Source: Denitromonas ohlonensis
GTDB lineage: Bacteria > Pseudomonadota > Gammaproteobacteria > Burkholderiales > Rhodocyclaceae
Length of the DNA stretch: 64,000 nt
Assembly (NCBI RefSeq): GCF_007625205.1
Contig: NZ_VMNI01000006.1
Location: 284,032 to 348,031, forward strand
Reading direction: 5' to 3'
Shown: positions 8,780 through 16,419 of the stretch, one piece after another
How positions within the stretch are numbered: position 1 is the stretch's first letter
Layout: each line of letters starts with the position of its first letter
Position numbers and translations under genes: made by a program
Notes under the pieces: model-generated
What the model saw: only the letters and a program-made list of their open reading frames with translations
What the model was told of the DNA's origin: nothing
The model's database searches: none

Positions 8780-9693
8780 TCCGCCAGCCCCTCGCGCAGC
8801 CAGTCCATGAACTCGGCCACTTCGGGGCGCCCCTGATCGGCGGTGGCGCAGGTGACGTAGTAACTGAGGGGCGAGACGGTGGTCACCTCGGTGATCGGCA
8901 CCAGTCGGCCCGAATCGAGCCAGGCCGCCGCCAGGCGGCGCGGGCTGATCGCCACGCCGAGGCCGGCACTGGCCGCTTCGAGCAGCATGCCCAGGTCGTT
9001 GAAGACCGCGCCGCGCTCGGGCTCGGACGCCGGCAAGCCGGCCGCCTGCAGCCACGCGCCCCATGGCAACAGCGGCGAACGCAGCAAGGTGGCAGCGGCC
9101 ACATCGGCCACGCTGCGCAGCCCGTGGGCGGTGATGTAGGTGGGTGCGGCCAGGGGGCCGAGACGGTCTTCGAACAGACGATGAACCACGCCGCTCAGCT
9201 CCTTGCCATCGCTCCAGCGAATCGCCACATCGGCCGGCTCGGTGACTTCGGCGAGTAAGGGGTTGCCGACGTGGACTTCCAGATCGATGTCGTCGCGGTC
9301 CTGCAAAAAGGCGGGCAGGCGCGGCATGAGCAACTGGCGGGCGAAGGTCGGCGGGGCGGACACCCGCAGGCGCACCCTACCCGCGGCAATGCGCCCGCCC
9401 GAATGGGCCAGCGCGGTGAAGGCTTCGCGCACCTGGGCGAGGTACATGCGCCCGCCGGTGGTCAGACGCACGCCAGTCGAGCTGCGCTCGAACAACTGCA
9501 TCGCCAATTGCTGCTCAAGCTGACGGATGCGATGGCTGACCGCGCTGGGCGTCACGCACAACTCTTCAGCCGCCGGCGCAAAACCGCCCAGACGCGCCGC
9601 GGCCTCGAAAGCGGCCAGGGCATGCATGGGCGGTACGCGGCGAAACAGGGGTTCGGTGCTCACGGCAGGACTCGTCTGACGGAATCCGGCCAT
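8776..9693 (-). CDS. LysR family transcriptional regulator (GcvA-like)
   Basis: A 305-residue LysR-type regulator. The N-terminal helix-turn-helix (about 25-80: MHALAAFEAAARLGG, ELCVTPSAVSHRIRQLE) is followed by a substrate-binding domain with the FARQLLMPRLPAF linker typical of the GcvA/AmpR subgroup. An in-frame GTG ten codons in is an alternative start. It is coupled to acpH by a four-base overlap. The target is not evident; no amino-acid or beta-lactamase gene is adjacent. Confidence 0.92.
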   Translation of the reverse strand: MAGFRQTSPAVSTEPLFRRVPPMHALAAFEAAARLGGFAPAAEELCVTPSAVSHRIRQLEQQLAMQLFERSSTGVRLTTGGRMYLAQVREAFTALAHSGGRIAAGRVRLRVSAPPTFARQLLMPRLPAFLQDRDDIDLEVHVGNPLLAEVTEPADVAIRWSDGKELSGVVHRLFEDRLGPLAAPTYITAHGLRSVADVAAATLLRSPLLPWGAWLQAAGLPASEPERGAVFNDLGMLLEAASAGLGVAISPRRLAAAWLDSGRLVPITEVTTVSPLSYYVTCATADQGRPEVAEFMDWLREGLAE

Positions 9694-9744
9694 TGCACCA
9701 CAAATTGCCGGCGCGGACGATGTGCGGCCGGCGCCAGCGACCGA

Positions 9745-10326
9745 TCAACTGCCCTTCGGCAGGCGCCCCATCAAATAGAAGGGCTCGTTCGGCGGAGTGC
9801 CGGTGAGGTGCACCAGGCGGTTGCTCATGGCAAAGAAGGCGGTGATGGCGCCAATGTCCCAGATCGCCTCGTCGTCAAAGCCATGCTCGCGCAATGCGGC
9901 CATGTCGGCGTCCTCAACCGCGCCGCCGTTGGTCGACAGCTTCATGGCGAAGTCGAGCATCGCACGCTGGCGGTCGGTGATTTCGGCCTTGCGATAGTTG
10001 GTGGCGAGCTGGTCAGCCACACGCGCGTTCTTGGCGCGAATGCGCAGCACGGCACCGTGCGCCACCACGCAGTACAGGCAGTTGCCGGCACCCGAGGTGG
10101 CCACCACGATCATCTCGCGCTCAGCCTTGGTCAGGCCCTCGTTCTTTTCCATCAGCGCATCGTGGTAGTCAAAAAACGCGCGGAACTCGGCCGGGCGATG
10201 CGCCAGCATGAGAAACACATTGGGGATGAAGCCGGCCTTCTCCTGCACACCGAGGATGCGCTCGCGCACATCGTCGGCCAGGTCGGTGAGTTCGGGCACG
10301 GGAAAACGGCTGATACGGTCAGACAT
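9745..10326 (-). CDS. Peroxidase-related protein, AhpD/carboxymuconolactone decarboxylase fold
   Basis: A 193-residue protein of the AhpD-like superfamily. The redox motif CLYCVVAHG (Cys-x-x-Cys with His three residues on) sits about residue 85, and the helical core matches the 'uncharacterised peroxidase-related enzyme' group. Such proteins use the Cys pair for peroxide or thiol chemistry in the cytoplasm. It stands between the LysR gene and acuI, all on the same strand, and ends in the LTGTPPNEPFYLMGRLP tail common in this subgroup. Its reductant and substrate are unknown. Confidence 0.85.
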   Translation of the reverse strand: MSDRISRFPVPELTDLADDVRERILGVQEKAGFIPNVFLMLAHRPAEFRAFFDYHDALMEKNEGLTKAEREMIVVATSGAGNCLYCVVAHGAVLRIRAKNARVADQLATNYRKAEITDRQRAMLDFAMKLSTNGGAVEDADMAALREHGFDDEAIWDIGAITAFFAMSNRLVHLTGTPPNEPFYLMGRLPKGS

Positions 10327-10386
10327 GGGAACACTCCAGAGTCACACATCAAACACGCCGGGCGGTATGAGCCGCCCGGCACGGGT

Positions 10387-11370
10387 TTAGCGATTCACAT
10401 CCACCACGACACGACCGCGAATGGTGCCAGCCATCAGCTCGCCCGCCGCGTCGATCGCCTCAGACAACGCGATTTCGCGGGTGATGAGCTCCAGCTTGCT
10501 CACATCCAGATCGGTCGCCAGACGGTTCCAGGCGTCAATACGGTCAGCCTTGGGTGCCATCACGCTGTCGATCCCCGCCAGCGTCACGCCCCGCAAAATG
10601 AAAGGCGCGACCGAGGACGGGAAGTCCATGCCCTGCGCCAGACCGCAGCAAGTGACCACGCCGCGGTACTTGGTGGTGGCGCACACATTGGCCAGGGTGT
10701 GGCTGCCGACGGTATCCACGGCACCGGCCCAGCGCTCCTTGCCCAGCGGACGGCCCGGCTCGGTGAACATGGCGCGATCCACAATCTCGGCGGCGCCCAG
10801 CGTCTTCAGATACTCGCCTTCGGCCGGGCGGCCGGTCGAGGCCACCACGGTGTAGCCCAGCTTGGCCAGAATCGCCACCGCCACGCTGCCCACGCCACCG
10901 GCCGCGCCAGTGACCAGAATCTCGCCCTTGTCCGGCGTCACGCCATGGCGCTCAAGCGCCATCACGCAAAGCATGGCGGTATAACCGGCGGTGCCGATCG
11001 CCATCGCCTGCGCGGGGGAGAACGCTGCGGGCAGCGGCACCAGCCAGTCGCCCTTCAAGCGCGCCTTCTGCGCCAGACCGCCCGGATGGACTTCACCCAC
11101 ACCCCAGCCGTTGAGCACCACCGCATCGCCGACCTTGAAGTCAGCATGCGAGCTGGCCATCACCGAACCGGCCAGATCCACGCCCGGCACCATCGGAAAC
11201 CGACGCACCACCGGCCCCTTGCCGGTAATCGCCAGACCATCCTTGTAGTTCAGGGTCGAGTACGCGACCTTGACGGTCACGTCGCCCTCGGGCAGATCCT
11301 CGTCGTTCTGGTCCTTCAATTCGGCGCGGTAGCCGGCCTCGTCCTTGTTGATCACGATTGCTTTATACAT
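10387..11370 (-). CDS. acuI: Acrylyl-CoA reductase (NADPH), AcuI/YhdH family
   Basis: A 327-residue zinc-free medium-chain reductase. It begins [14 protein letters not shown], has [17 protein letters not shown] and [13 protein letters not shown] in the catalytic domain and the nucleotide-binding [13 protein letters not shown] (about 155), ending GRVVVDVN. AcuI reduces toxic acryloyl-CoA to propionyl-CoA. The start at 11370 has GAGAGGAG upstream. A TetR gene of the AcuR type precedes it, and a palindromic operator lies 47 bases before the start, so the pair is probably an acrylate/DMSP-style regulon. No acrylate-CoA ligase or DMSP lyase is in the window. Confidence 0.88.
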   Translation of the reverse strand: MYKAIVINKDEAGYRAELKDQNDEDLPEGDVTVKVAYSTLNYKDGLAITGKGPVVRRFPMVPGVDLAGSVMASSHADFKVGDAVVLNGWGVGEVHPGGLAQKARLKGDWLVPLPAAFSPAQAMAIGTAGYTAMLCVMALERHGVTPDKGEILVTGAAGGVGSVAVAILAKLGYTVVASTGRPAEGEYLKTLGAAEIVDRAMFTEPGRPLGKERWAGAVDTVGSHTLANVCATTKYRGVVTCCGLAQGMDFPSSVAPFILRGVTLAGIDSVMAPKADRIDAWNRLATDLDVSKLELITREIALSEAIDAAGELMAGTIRGRVVVDVNR

Positions 11371-11416
11371 AGTGTTCTCCTCTCTCTTTGCGACCCATCG
11401 TTGGGGCCAAACCAAT

Positions 11417-11431
11417 TAGACCGATCGTCTA
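11417..11431. promoter_or_regulatory. AcuR-type operator upstream of acuI
   Basis: TAGACCGATCGTCTA: perfect arms TAGAC/GTCTA around five bases. It differs by one spacer base from the site at 12097-12111 upstream of the regulator gene. TetR repressors bind such palindromes, and the paired placement supports control of both genes. Confidence 0.75.
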
Positions 11432-11449
11432 TTTCCGGTCAAAAAAATG

Positions 11450-12085
11450 TCACCGTGTGACTGCGGTAAAGAAGCCGTCGGTAAAACAGCGCAGCGGTGT
11501 GTCGCTACGCATCAGGCGCGCCCGCAGCACCGCGCCCTCCCAACCCACCCAGAAAAACGCCGCCCAGTGCTCGCAATCGAGCTCCGGCGCCAACGTGCCT
11601 TCCGCCTGCGCCGCGCGCAAACACTGCGCCAACCGCGCCTGCCAGTCGGCAAACACCGCCTCCAGCCGATCGCGATACGACTCCGGCAAGGCACTCATCT
11701 CCTGCCCCAGATTGCCAATCAGGCAACCGCGTCGGAACTCATGCCGCGCAATCCCCGCCGCCGCGTCATCCACAAAATCCGAAATCCGCAACAAGGCCGG
11801 CCGATCCGCCGCCAGAAACCAGCGGTCCAGCTTACGTGCAAAGTAGTCGGCGTAGGCCGCGATCACCGCATGGCCAAAGGCTTCCTTGCTCTCAAAGTAA
11901 TGATAGAACGAGCCCTTGGGCACGCCCACCTTCTTCAAGACTTCTTCAATCCCGGTCGCCGAAAACCCCTTCTCCGTCAGCGTCGCCATGCCACAACGCA
12001 CCAGCGCATCGCGGGTGTCGAATTGATCATCCTGTCGTTTTGGGGGGCGGCCGCGACGGCGCGGCTCGGTGGTGTGTTCGGTCAT
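11450..12085 (-). CDS. acuR: TetR family repressor, AcuR-like
   Basis: A 211-residue TetR-type regulator. The basic N-terminus RRRGRPPKRQ leads into the helix-turn-helix (about 25-65: EKGFSATGIEEVLKKVGVPKGSFYHYFESKEAFG). The C-terminal ligand domain has RRGCLIGNLGQEM and FFWVGWEGAVLRARL, as in acrylate-responsive AcuR. The start at 12085 is chosen because it gives the normal N-terminus; 36 more in-frame codons upstream cross the operator. It is transcribed toward acuI, with a palindrome before each gene, suggesting autorepression and repression of acuI relieved by acryloyl-CoA or acrylate. Confidence 0.87.
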   Translation of the reverse strand: MTEHTTEPRRRGRPPKRQDDQFDTRDALVRCGMATLTEKGFSATGIEEVLKKVGVPKGSFYHYFESKEAFGHAVIAAYADYFARKLDRWFLAADRPALLRISDFVDDAAAGIARHEFRRGCLIGNLGQEMSALPESYRDRLEAVFADWQARLAQCLRAAQAEGTLAPELDCEHWAAFFWVGWEGAVLRARLMRSDTPLRCFTDGFFTAVTR

Positions 12086-12096
12086 GGAGTGAATAT

Positions 12097-12111
12097 TAGA
12101 CCGACCGTCTA
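12097..12111. promoter_or_regulatory. AcuR-type operator upstream of acuR
   Basis: TAGACCGACCGTCTA, the twin of the 11417-11431 site, lies 11 bases before the acuR start, where a bound repressor would block transcription of its own gene. Confidence 0.75.
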
Positions 12112-12430
12112 GAAAAGCAAGATATTTTTTCTTTCCGACAACTTCCATCCCCCGAACATCGTTTCGCAAGTCGACATTCTGACGCTCCGGCACAGGCTCA
12201 ACCGACCACGGCCAGCCTCCGGCACCGCCATCGGCATGACGATTCGCGTGTCCCGATCATGTCGCACAACTGTTTCAGCGCTGTCCTGGCTTTCTTGATT
12301 GAAGCGAATTGCTGCGCCGCACCGCGGCTCACCGAAATTTCCGGGGTACGACACCCACCAAGGCCGGAACGCCCGCCGACAAAAGCGATGACGCCGGCCA
12401 GCAAAAATCCGTTCGCATAATCCAGAAGAG
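12112..12430. other. Intergenic region between acuR and the sigma-54 promoter
   Basis: No gene is supported. It should hold the divergent acuR promoter and the upstream activator sites for the sigma-54 regulator. TGTCGCACAACTGTTTCAGC (12259-12278) is the most structured stretch, but no clear paired enhancer repeat was identified by eye. Confidence 0.35.
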
Positions 12431-12446
12431 TGGCCCGCTTGTTGCA
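12431..12446 (+). promoter_or_regulatory. Sigma-54 (RpoN) promoter of the quinoprotein operon
   Basis: TGGCCCG-CTTG-TTGCA matches the RpoN consensus TGGCACG-N4-TTGCW at all positions but one, with the invariant GG and GC at the required spacing. It lies 44 bases before the Rieske gene. The AcoR-like sigma-54 activator encoded at 18075-19976 is the natural partner. Confidence 0.8.
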
Positions 12447-12490
12447 AAAGAGCGGAAAAGAAAAATTTCAACCACGCGAAGGAGACATGA

Positions 12491-13099
12491 ATGAAGTGTG
12501 ACCACCCAGACAAGGCGGCCGGTTGCGGTGCCACGTGCAACCAGGCCAGACGAGCCGCGCTGAAATTGTGCGCAGGGGCGGTGATCGGACTGGTGGCCAC
12601 CGGCAAGGACAGCGCGTACGCCAACGACGCGGCCACGAGCCGGCCTCAGGCCGGCGACCGACTGGTCCTGGCCGATGGTGACTCGGGCGCCACGACCCCG
12701 CTGGATCTGGCCGGCATCGCCGTAGGCGACAAGCCGCTGTTCGCCTATCCGTTTGACCCCGCCACCGGCACCTTGCGCGATGGCTCCCGGCTCAACCGTG
12801 TTGTGCTGATCCGGCTGGATCCGGCCGGGTTGGATGAGCGCACCCGCGGCCGGTCCGCCGATGGCGTCCTCGCCTATTCGGCCGTCTGCACGCATCAAGG
12901 CTGCGACGTCACCGAGTACAACCCGGACGAGAACGTCCTGTTCTGCTTTTGCCATTTTTCGAAATTTCATCCGGCACATGGCGGAGAAGTTGTCGGGGGC
13001 CCCGCGCCACGCAATCTGCCGATGTTGCCGCTCCGTCTTGAAGGTAGCCAACTGGTCGTTGCCGACACCTTCACTTCCCGACCCGGCGTCACCTCGTAA
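12491..13099 (+). CDS. Exported Rieske [2Fe-2S] protein
   Basis: A 202-residue protein with one Rieske domain: the cluster ligands are Cys-x-His in VCTHQGC and Cys-x2-His in FCFCHFSKF, near residues 135-160. The N-terminus has QARRAALKLCAGAVIGLVATG, a twin-arginine-like signal/anchor that would place the domain in the periplasm. Three extra Cys lie before it (MKCDHPDKAAGCGATC). The start has AAGGAGA upstream. It is the first gene behind a sigma-54 promoter and lies 55 bases before a PQQ dehydrogenase, so it may carry electrons from that enzyme; the family alone does not show this. The cluster has no cytochrome c gene. Confidence 0.88.
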   Translation: MKCDHPDKAAGCGATCNQARRAALKLCAGAVIGLVATGKDSAYANDAATSRPQAGDRLVLADGDSGATTPLDLAGIAVGDKPLFAYPFDPATGTLRDGSRLNRVVLIRLDPAGLDERTRGRSADGVLAYSAVCTHQGCDVTEYNPDENVLFCFCHFSKFHPAHGGEVVGGPAPRNLPMLPLRLEGSQLVVADTFTSRPGVTS

Positions 13100-13154
13100 G
13101 GAAACCGCCGCGTTTTTTGCTCGACCCACCAAGAAGAACTGCAGGAGACACTAC

Positions 13155-14876
13155 ATGCACAAGCATCTGAAACCCCTCGTCGCCGCACTCATGCTCGCAC
13201 CGGCGGTCGCGCTGGCCGCGCTGCCGCCCTACTCCGCCGTGACCGACCAGCGCCTCGACAAACCCGAGCCACACAACTGGCTGTCCTACCGCGGCAACTA
13301 CGCGGGCTGGGGCTACAGCCCATTGAGCCAGATCACCCCGGAGAACGTGGGCAAGCTGACGCTGGCCTGGCAATACTCGACCGGCATGACAGAAGGACAC
13401 CAGTCACCGCCGATGGTCAACAACGGCTACATGTACATCACGACACCAAACAACCAGGTGATCGCGATGGAAGCCGCGACGGGCAAGGAGCTTTGGCGTT
13501 ACAAGAAAGCGATCCCCGAGGAACTGCAGCAGCTGCACCCGACCAACCGCGGCGTGGCGCTGTACGGTGATCGCGTGTATCTGGCGACGACCGATGCCAA
13601 CCTGGTGGCGCTGGACGCAACGACCGGCAAGGAGCTGTGGCGCACTCAGGTGGCCGATTGGCGCAAGGGTTACTACATGACGCTCGCGCCGCTGGCCGCC
13701 AAGGGCAAGATCATGATCGGCTCGTCCGGCGGTGAATACGGCATCCGCGGCTTTGTCGCAGCCTTCGACGCGGAGACCGGCAAGGAAGCGTGGCGCACCT
13801 ATACCATCCCCGCGCCGGGCGAGCCGGGCGGCGACACCTGGCCGGGTGATACCTACAAACACGGCGGCGGCTCGGTGTGGATCACCGGCACCTATGACGC
13901 CGACACCAACATTGCCTACTGGGGCGTCGGCAACGCCGGGCCGTGGATGCCGGACACCCGCGCCGGCGACAACCTGTACGCCAACTCCACCATTGCACTC
14001 GACGTCGACACCGGCAAGCTCAAGGGCTACCACCAGTATCACCACAACGATGCCTGGGACTGGGACGAGGTGTCCGCCCCGCTGCTGATCGACATGCCGT
14101 ACAAGGGCCGCAATATCAAATCCCTGGTGCATGCCGGGCGCAACGGTTACCTGTGGGTGCTCGACCGCGAAAAGGGCGGCAAGATCGGCTTCGTGGACGC
14201 CTGGCCGTTCGTTGAACAGAACGTGTTCAAGAGCATCGATCCGAAAACCGGCCGGCCGACCTACGACCCGGCGCACACGCCCGGCACCGGCAAGACGGTG
14301 AATTTCTGTCCGTCGCTGTGGGGTGGCAAGGACTGGCCGCCCGAGGCCTACAACCCGAAAACGGGCCTGCTCTACATCCCGGCCAACAACCACCTGTGCT
14401 CTGAGCTCACCGGTGAGCCGACCAAGTATCAGGAAGGGCAGCTCTACATCGGCGTCGCGATCCAGGGGATTCTCACCAACGTGAGGATGGGCGAGAAAGC
14501 GAAAAAGTCGGTGGGTGAAGTGCAGGCCTGGGACATCAAGACCGGCAAGCAGGTGTGGACCCACACCTACCCCGAGATGAACTGGGGCCCGCTGCTGACC
14601 ACCGGCGGCAACCTGCTCTTCGGCGGCGGCACCAACGACCGCGAATTCCGCGCCTTTGATGCCACCAGCGGCAAACAGCTGTGGCAATTCCCGGCGCCGT
14701 CCGGCGTCACCGGCGTGCCGTCGAGCTTCGAAGTCGATGGCGAGCAGTACATCGCCGTTCAGGCCGGCTGGGGCGTGGATGCCCAGCGCATGCAAGGCGC
14801 ATTCGATGCCGTGCTGCCCCACAAGACCGTCGTTCCTCAGGGCGGCGTGCTGATGGTGTTCAAGCTCTCCCGCTAA
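13155..14876 (+). CDS. PQQ-dependent alcohol dehydrogenase with an Asp-x-Asp metal site
   Basis: A 573-residue periplasmic quinoprotein with a cleavable signal peptide (ending about VALAAL). The eight-bladed propeller has repeated tryptophan-docking motifs such as ALDATTGKELW, AFDAETGKEAW and AWDIKTGKQVW. Metal/PQQ residues align as Glu194 (GGEYGIRG), Asn260 (GVGNAGPW) and Asp302, with a further Asp304 (WDWD). That extra Asp is the mark of lanthanide-dependent enzymes (XoxF, PedH), while calcium enzymes usually have Ala or Ser. The neighbouring-cysteine pair typical of ethanol/methanol dehydrogenases is absent (QLHPTNRG region), and there is no heme domain. The start has GCAGGAG upstream. The alcohol oxidised is unknown; the aldehyde dehydrogenase downstream should take the product. 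Confidence 0.92.
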   Translation: MHKHLKPLVAALMLAPAVALAALPPYSAVTDQRLDKPEPHNWLSYRGNYAGWGYSPLSQITPENVGKLTLAWQYSTGMTEGHQSPPMVNNGYMYITTPNNQVIAMEAATGKELWRYKKAIPEELQQLHPTNRGVALYGDRVYLATTDANLVALDATTGKELWRTQVADWRKGYYMTLAPLAAKGKIMIGSSGGEYGIRGFVAAFDAETGKEAWRTYTIPAPGEPGGDTWPGDTYKHGGGSVWITGTYDADTNIAYWGVGNAGPWMPDTRAGDNLYANSTIALDVDTGKLKGYHQYHHNDAWDWDEVSAPLLIDMPYKGRNIKSLVHAGRNGYLWVLDREKGGKIGFVDAWPFVEQNVFKSIDPKTGRPTYDPAHTPGTGKTVNFCPSLWGGKDWPPEAYNPKTGLLYIPANNHLCSELTGEPTKYQEGQLYIGVAIQGILTNVRMGEKAKKSVGEVQAWDIKTGKQVWTHTYPEMNWGPLLTTGGNLLFGGGTNDREFRAFDATSGKQLWQFPAPSGVTGVPSSFEVDGEQYIAVQAGWGVDAQRMQGAFDAVLPHKTVVPQGGVLMVFKLSR

Positions 14877-14972
14877 TCCGTTTCTCCGCTTCGTAACGCA
14901 TCCCGATCCGCCAAAAGGCGGATCGCGGGATCACTGTCGCCAAAAAATCCGAATAAGACAAAGGAAAACATC

Positions 14973-15821
14973 ATGACTAAACACTCATCACACGTGCGCC
15001 ACCTGCTGGTCGGCAGCGCCCTGATCCTGTCCGGCCTGTCGGGTGTCGCCCAGGCACAGACCACCTTCGACGTGATCGGCCCGCACGAGTACGAGCTGCC
15101 GGTTGGCTTCGACCCGTTCAACGTCTTTGTGCAATACGCCTATGTTCAGCGCAACAACCGGACATTCAACACTGACGGCGACCGCGTCAAAGGCTCCGGC
15201 AGCACCGCCATCGTGGGCCTGTCGAAATACGTCCGCTTCTGGACCCCGGAATCGAACCCGAACATCGGTCTCGCCTACGAGGTCATCGTCCCCGAAATCA
15301 GCGTGCGCGATCACAGCGCCAATACGCAGACCAGCGGTCTCGGCGACCCGTTGACCGGCTTCGCCATCTGGTACAAGCCCACGCCCAACAGCACGCTCGG
15401 CTTCCAGTCCTTCATCCAGATCCCTGCCGGCAGCTCCGCGGTCAGCGACACCAACTGGAAGAACCTCTCCAGCGTGCTGTGGGATGTTCGCCTGACGGAT
15501 CGTCTCGGCTGGACGGCGGACGCCGGCTTTGTGTTCCAGGGCGAAAAGACCAACGGTACAAAACCCGGCACGTCCTTCCACACCAACCATCGTCTGGGCT
15601 ACCGCGTGAGCTATCTGGTCGAGCCCTTCGTGGCGCTGGACTACGAACGCACGGCCAAGACCTCGACGGTGGCCGGCAGCCATGTGCTCGACGCTGGCGT
15701 GGGCCTGATGCTGCATACCTTCGACAACCAGTCCATCACCGTGCGCTATTCCAAAAGCGTCAGCGGTGAAAACCATGCCGCCAACAACAGCCTCAACCTC
15801 AAGTACGCCTACGTCTGGTAA
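14973..15821 (+). CDS. Outer-membrane beta-barrel, phenol-degradation MetA-type transporter family
   Basis: A 282-residue protein with a signal peptide (MTKHSSHVRHLLVGSALIL...AQAQ) and alternating amphipathic strands throughout. It ends in an aromatic residue (KYAYVW), as outer-membrane barrels require for BAM-dependent insertion. It resembles the 'transporter'/Phenol_MetA_deg family, often encoded next to catabolic enzymes for hydrophobic substrates. Its position between the quinoprotein and the aldehyde dehydrogenase suggests uptake of the alcohol substrate across the outer membrane. This role is inferred. Confidence 0.8.
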   Translation: MTKHSSHVRHLLVGSALILSGLSGVAQAQTTFDVIGPHEYELPVGFDPFNVFVQYAYVQRNNRTFNTDGDRVKGSGSTAIVGLSKYVRFWTPESNPNIGLAYEVIVPEISVRDHSANTQTSGLGDPLTGFAIWYKPTPNSTLGFQSFIQIPAGSSAVSDTNWKNLSSVLWDVRLTDRLGWTADAGFVFQGEKTNGTKPGTSFHTNHRLGYRVSYLVEPFVALDYERTAKTSTVAGSHVLDAGVGLMLHTFDNQSITVRYSKSVSGENHAANNSLNLKYAYVW

Positions 15822-15874
15822 GCGCGCAGGCCGGCCCTGGCCGGCCTGACATCCAGATCACCAAGGAGACAACC

Positions 15875-16342
15875 ATGAAATTCCTTCACGCCCTTGCATT
15901 GAGCATTGCCCTGCTGGTCGCGCTTTGGGTCTACCTGAGCGTCGGCAACCCGGAACTGCGCTTCACCCCCTGGATCGGCTTCGTCGCCTGGGCCGCCTAC
16001 TTCGCCGCCGGTGGTGGCGCGGACGGGGTGCGCAAGTCGATCGCCGCCGGGCTGGCCGGTGCGCTGCTGACCGCTGTCACGCTGTTCGGCGTTCAGGCGC
16101 TCGGTGGCAGCCTGGTCGTCCTGATCGGCCTGGTCGCGATCCTGGCCTTTGTCCTGGTCGCGATGGCCGACATCCCCCTGCTGGCCTACACGCCCGCCGC
16201 CTTCCTGGGCGCCGCGTGCTTCTTCGGGTCGGGCGCCAAGCTGGATGTCAGCGCGGTGTTCGTCGGCCTGACCTGGTGCCTCGGCGTGCTGTTCGGCCTG
16301 ATGTCCGAGCAGATCGGAAAACGCCTCGCCCGCCCGGCCTGA
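15875..16342 (+). CDS. DUF1097 family membrane protein
   Basis: A 155-residue, strongly hydrophobic protein with about five transmembrane helices, matching the DUF1097 family (FTPWIGFVAWAAYFAAGG, IPLLAYTPAAFLGAACFFG). It has AAGGAGA before its ATG and lies 53 bases after the barrel gene, within the alcohol operon. The family has no assigned function; a transport or membrane accessory role in the pathway is only a guess from context. Confidence 0.8.
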   Translation: MKFLHALALSIALLVALWVYLSVGNPELRFTPWIGFVAWAAYFAAGGGADGVRKSIAAGLAGALLTAVTLFGVQALGGSLVVLIGLVAILAFVLVAMADIPLLAYTPAAFLGAACFFGSGAKLDVSAVFVGLTWCLGVLFGLMSEQIGKRLARPA

Positions 16343-16419
16343 ACGCCCTCCCATCGCCGACTCAAGCTGCAAACCCCCTGTCGAACAACGAACGAACTTG
16401 TATTTCTTTGGAGAAAAAC

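Noticed and set aside
8780..9064. Upstream extension of acpH by about 95 codons
   Set aside because: It overlaps the LysR coding region in another frame; the GTG at 8779 gives the exact AcpH N-terminus.
9271..11460. 729-codon open frame opposite the LysR, AhpD-like and acuI genes
   Set aside because: Spans three real genes and their gaps on the other strand; no motif or start signal.
12259..12278. Possible enhancer site for the sigma-54 activator
   Set aside because: No second copy or convincing inverted repeat was found, so it is not reported as a binding site.
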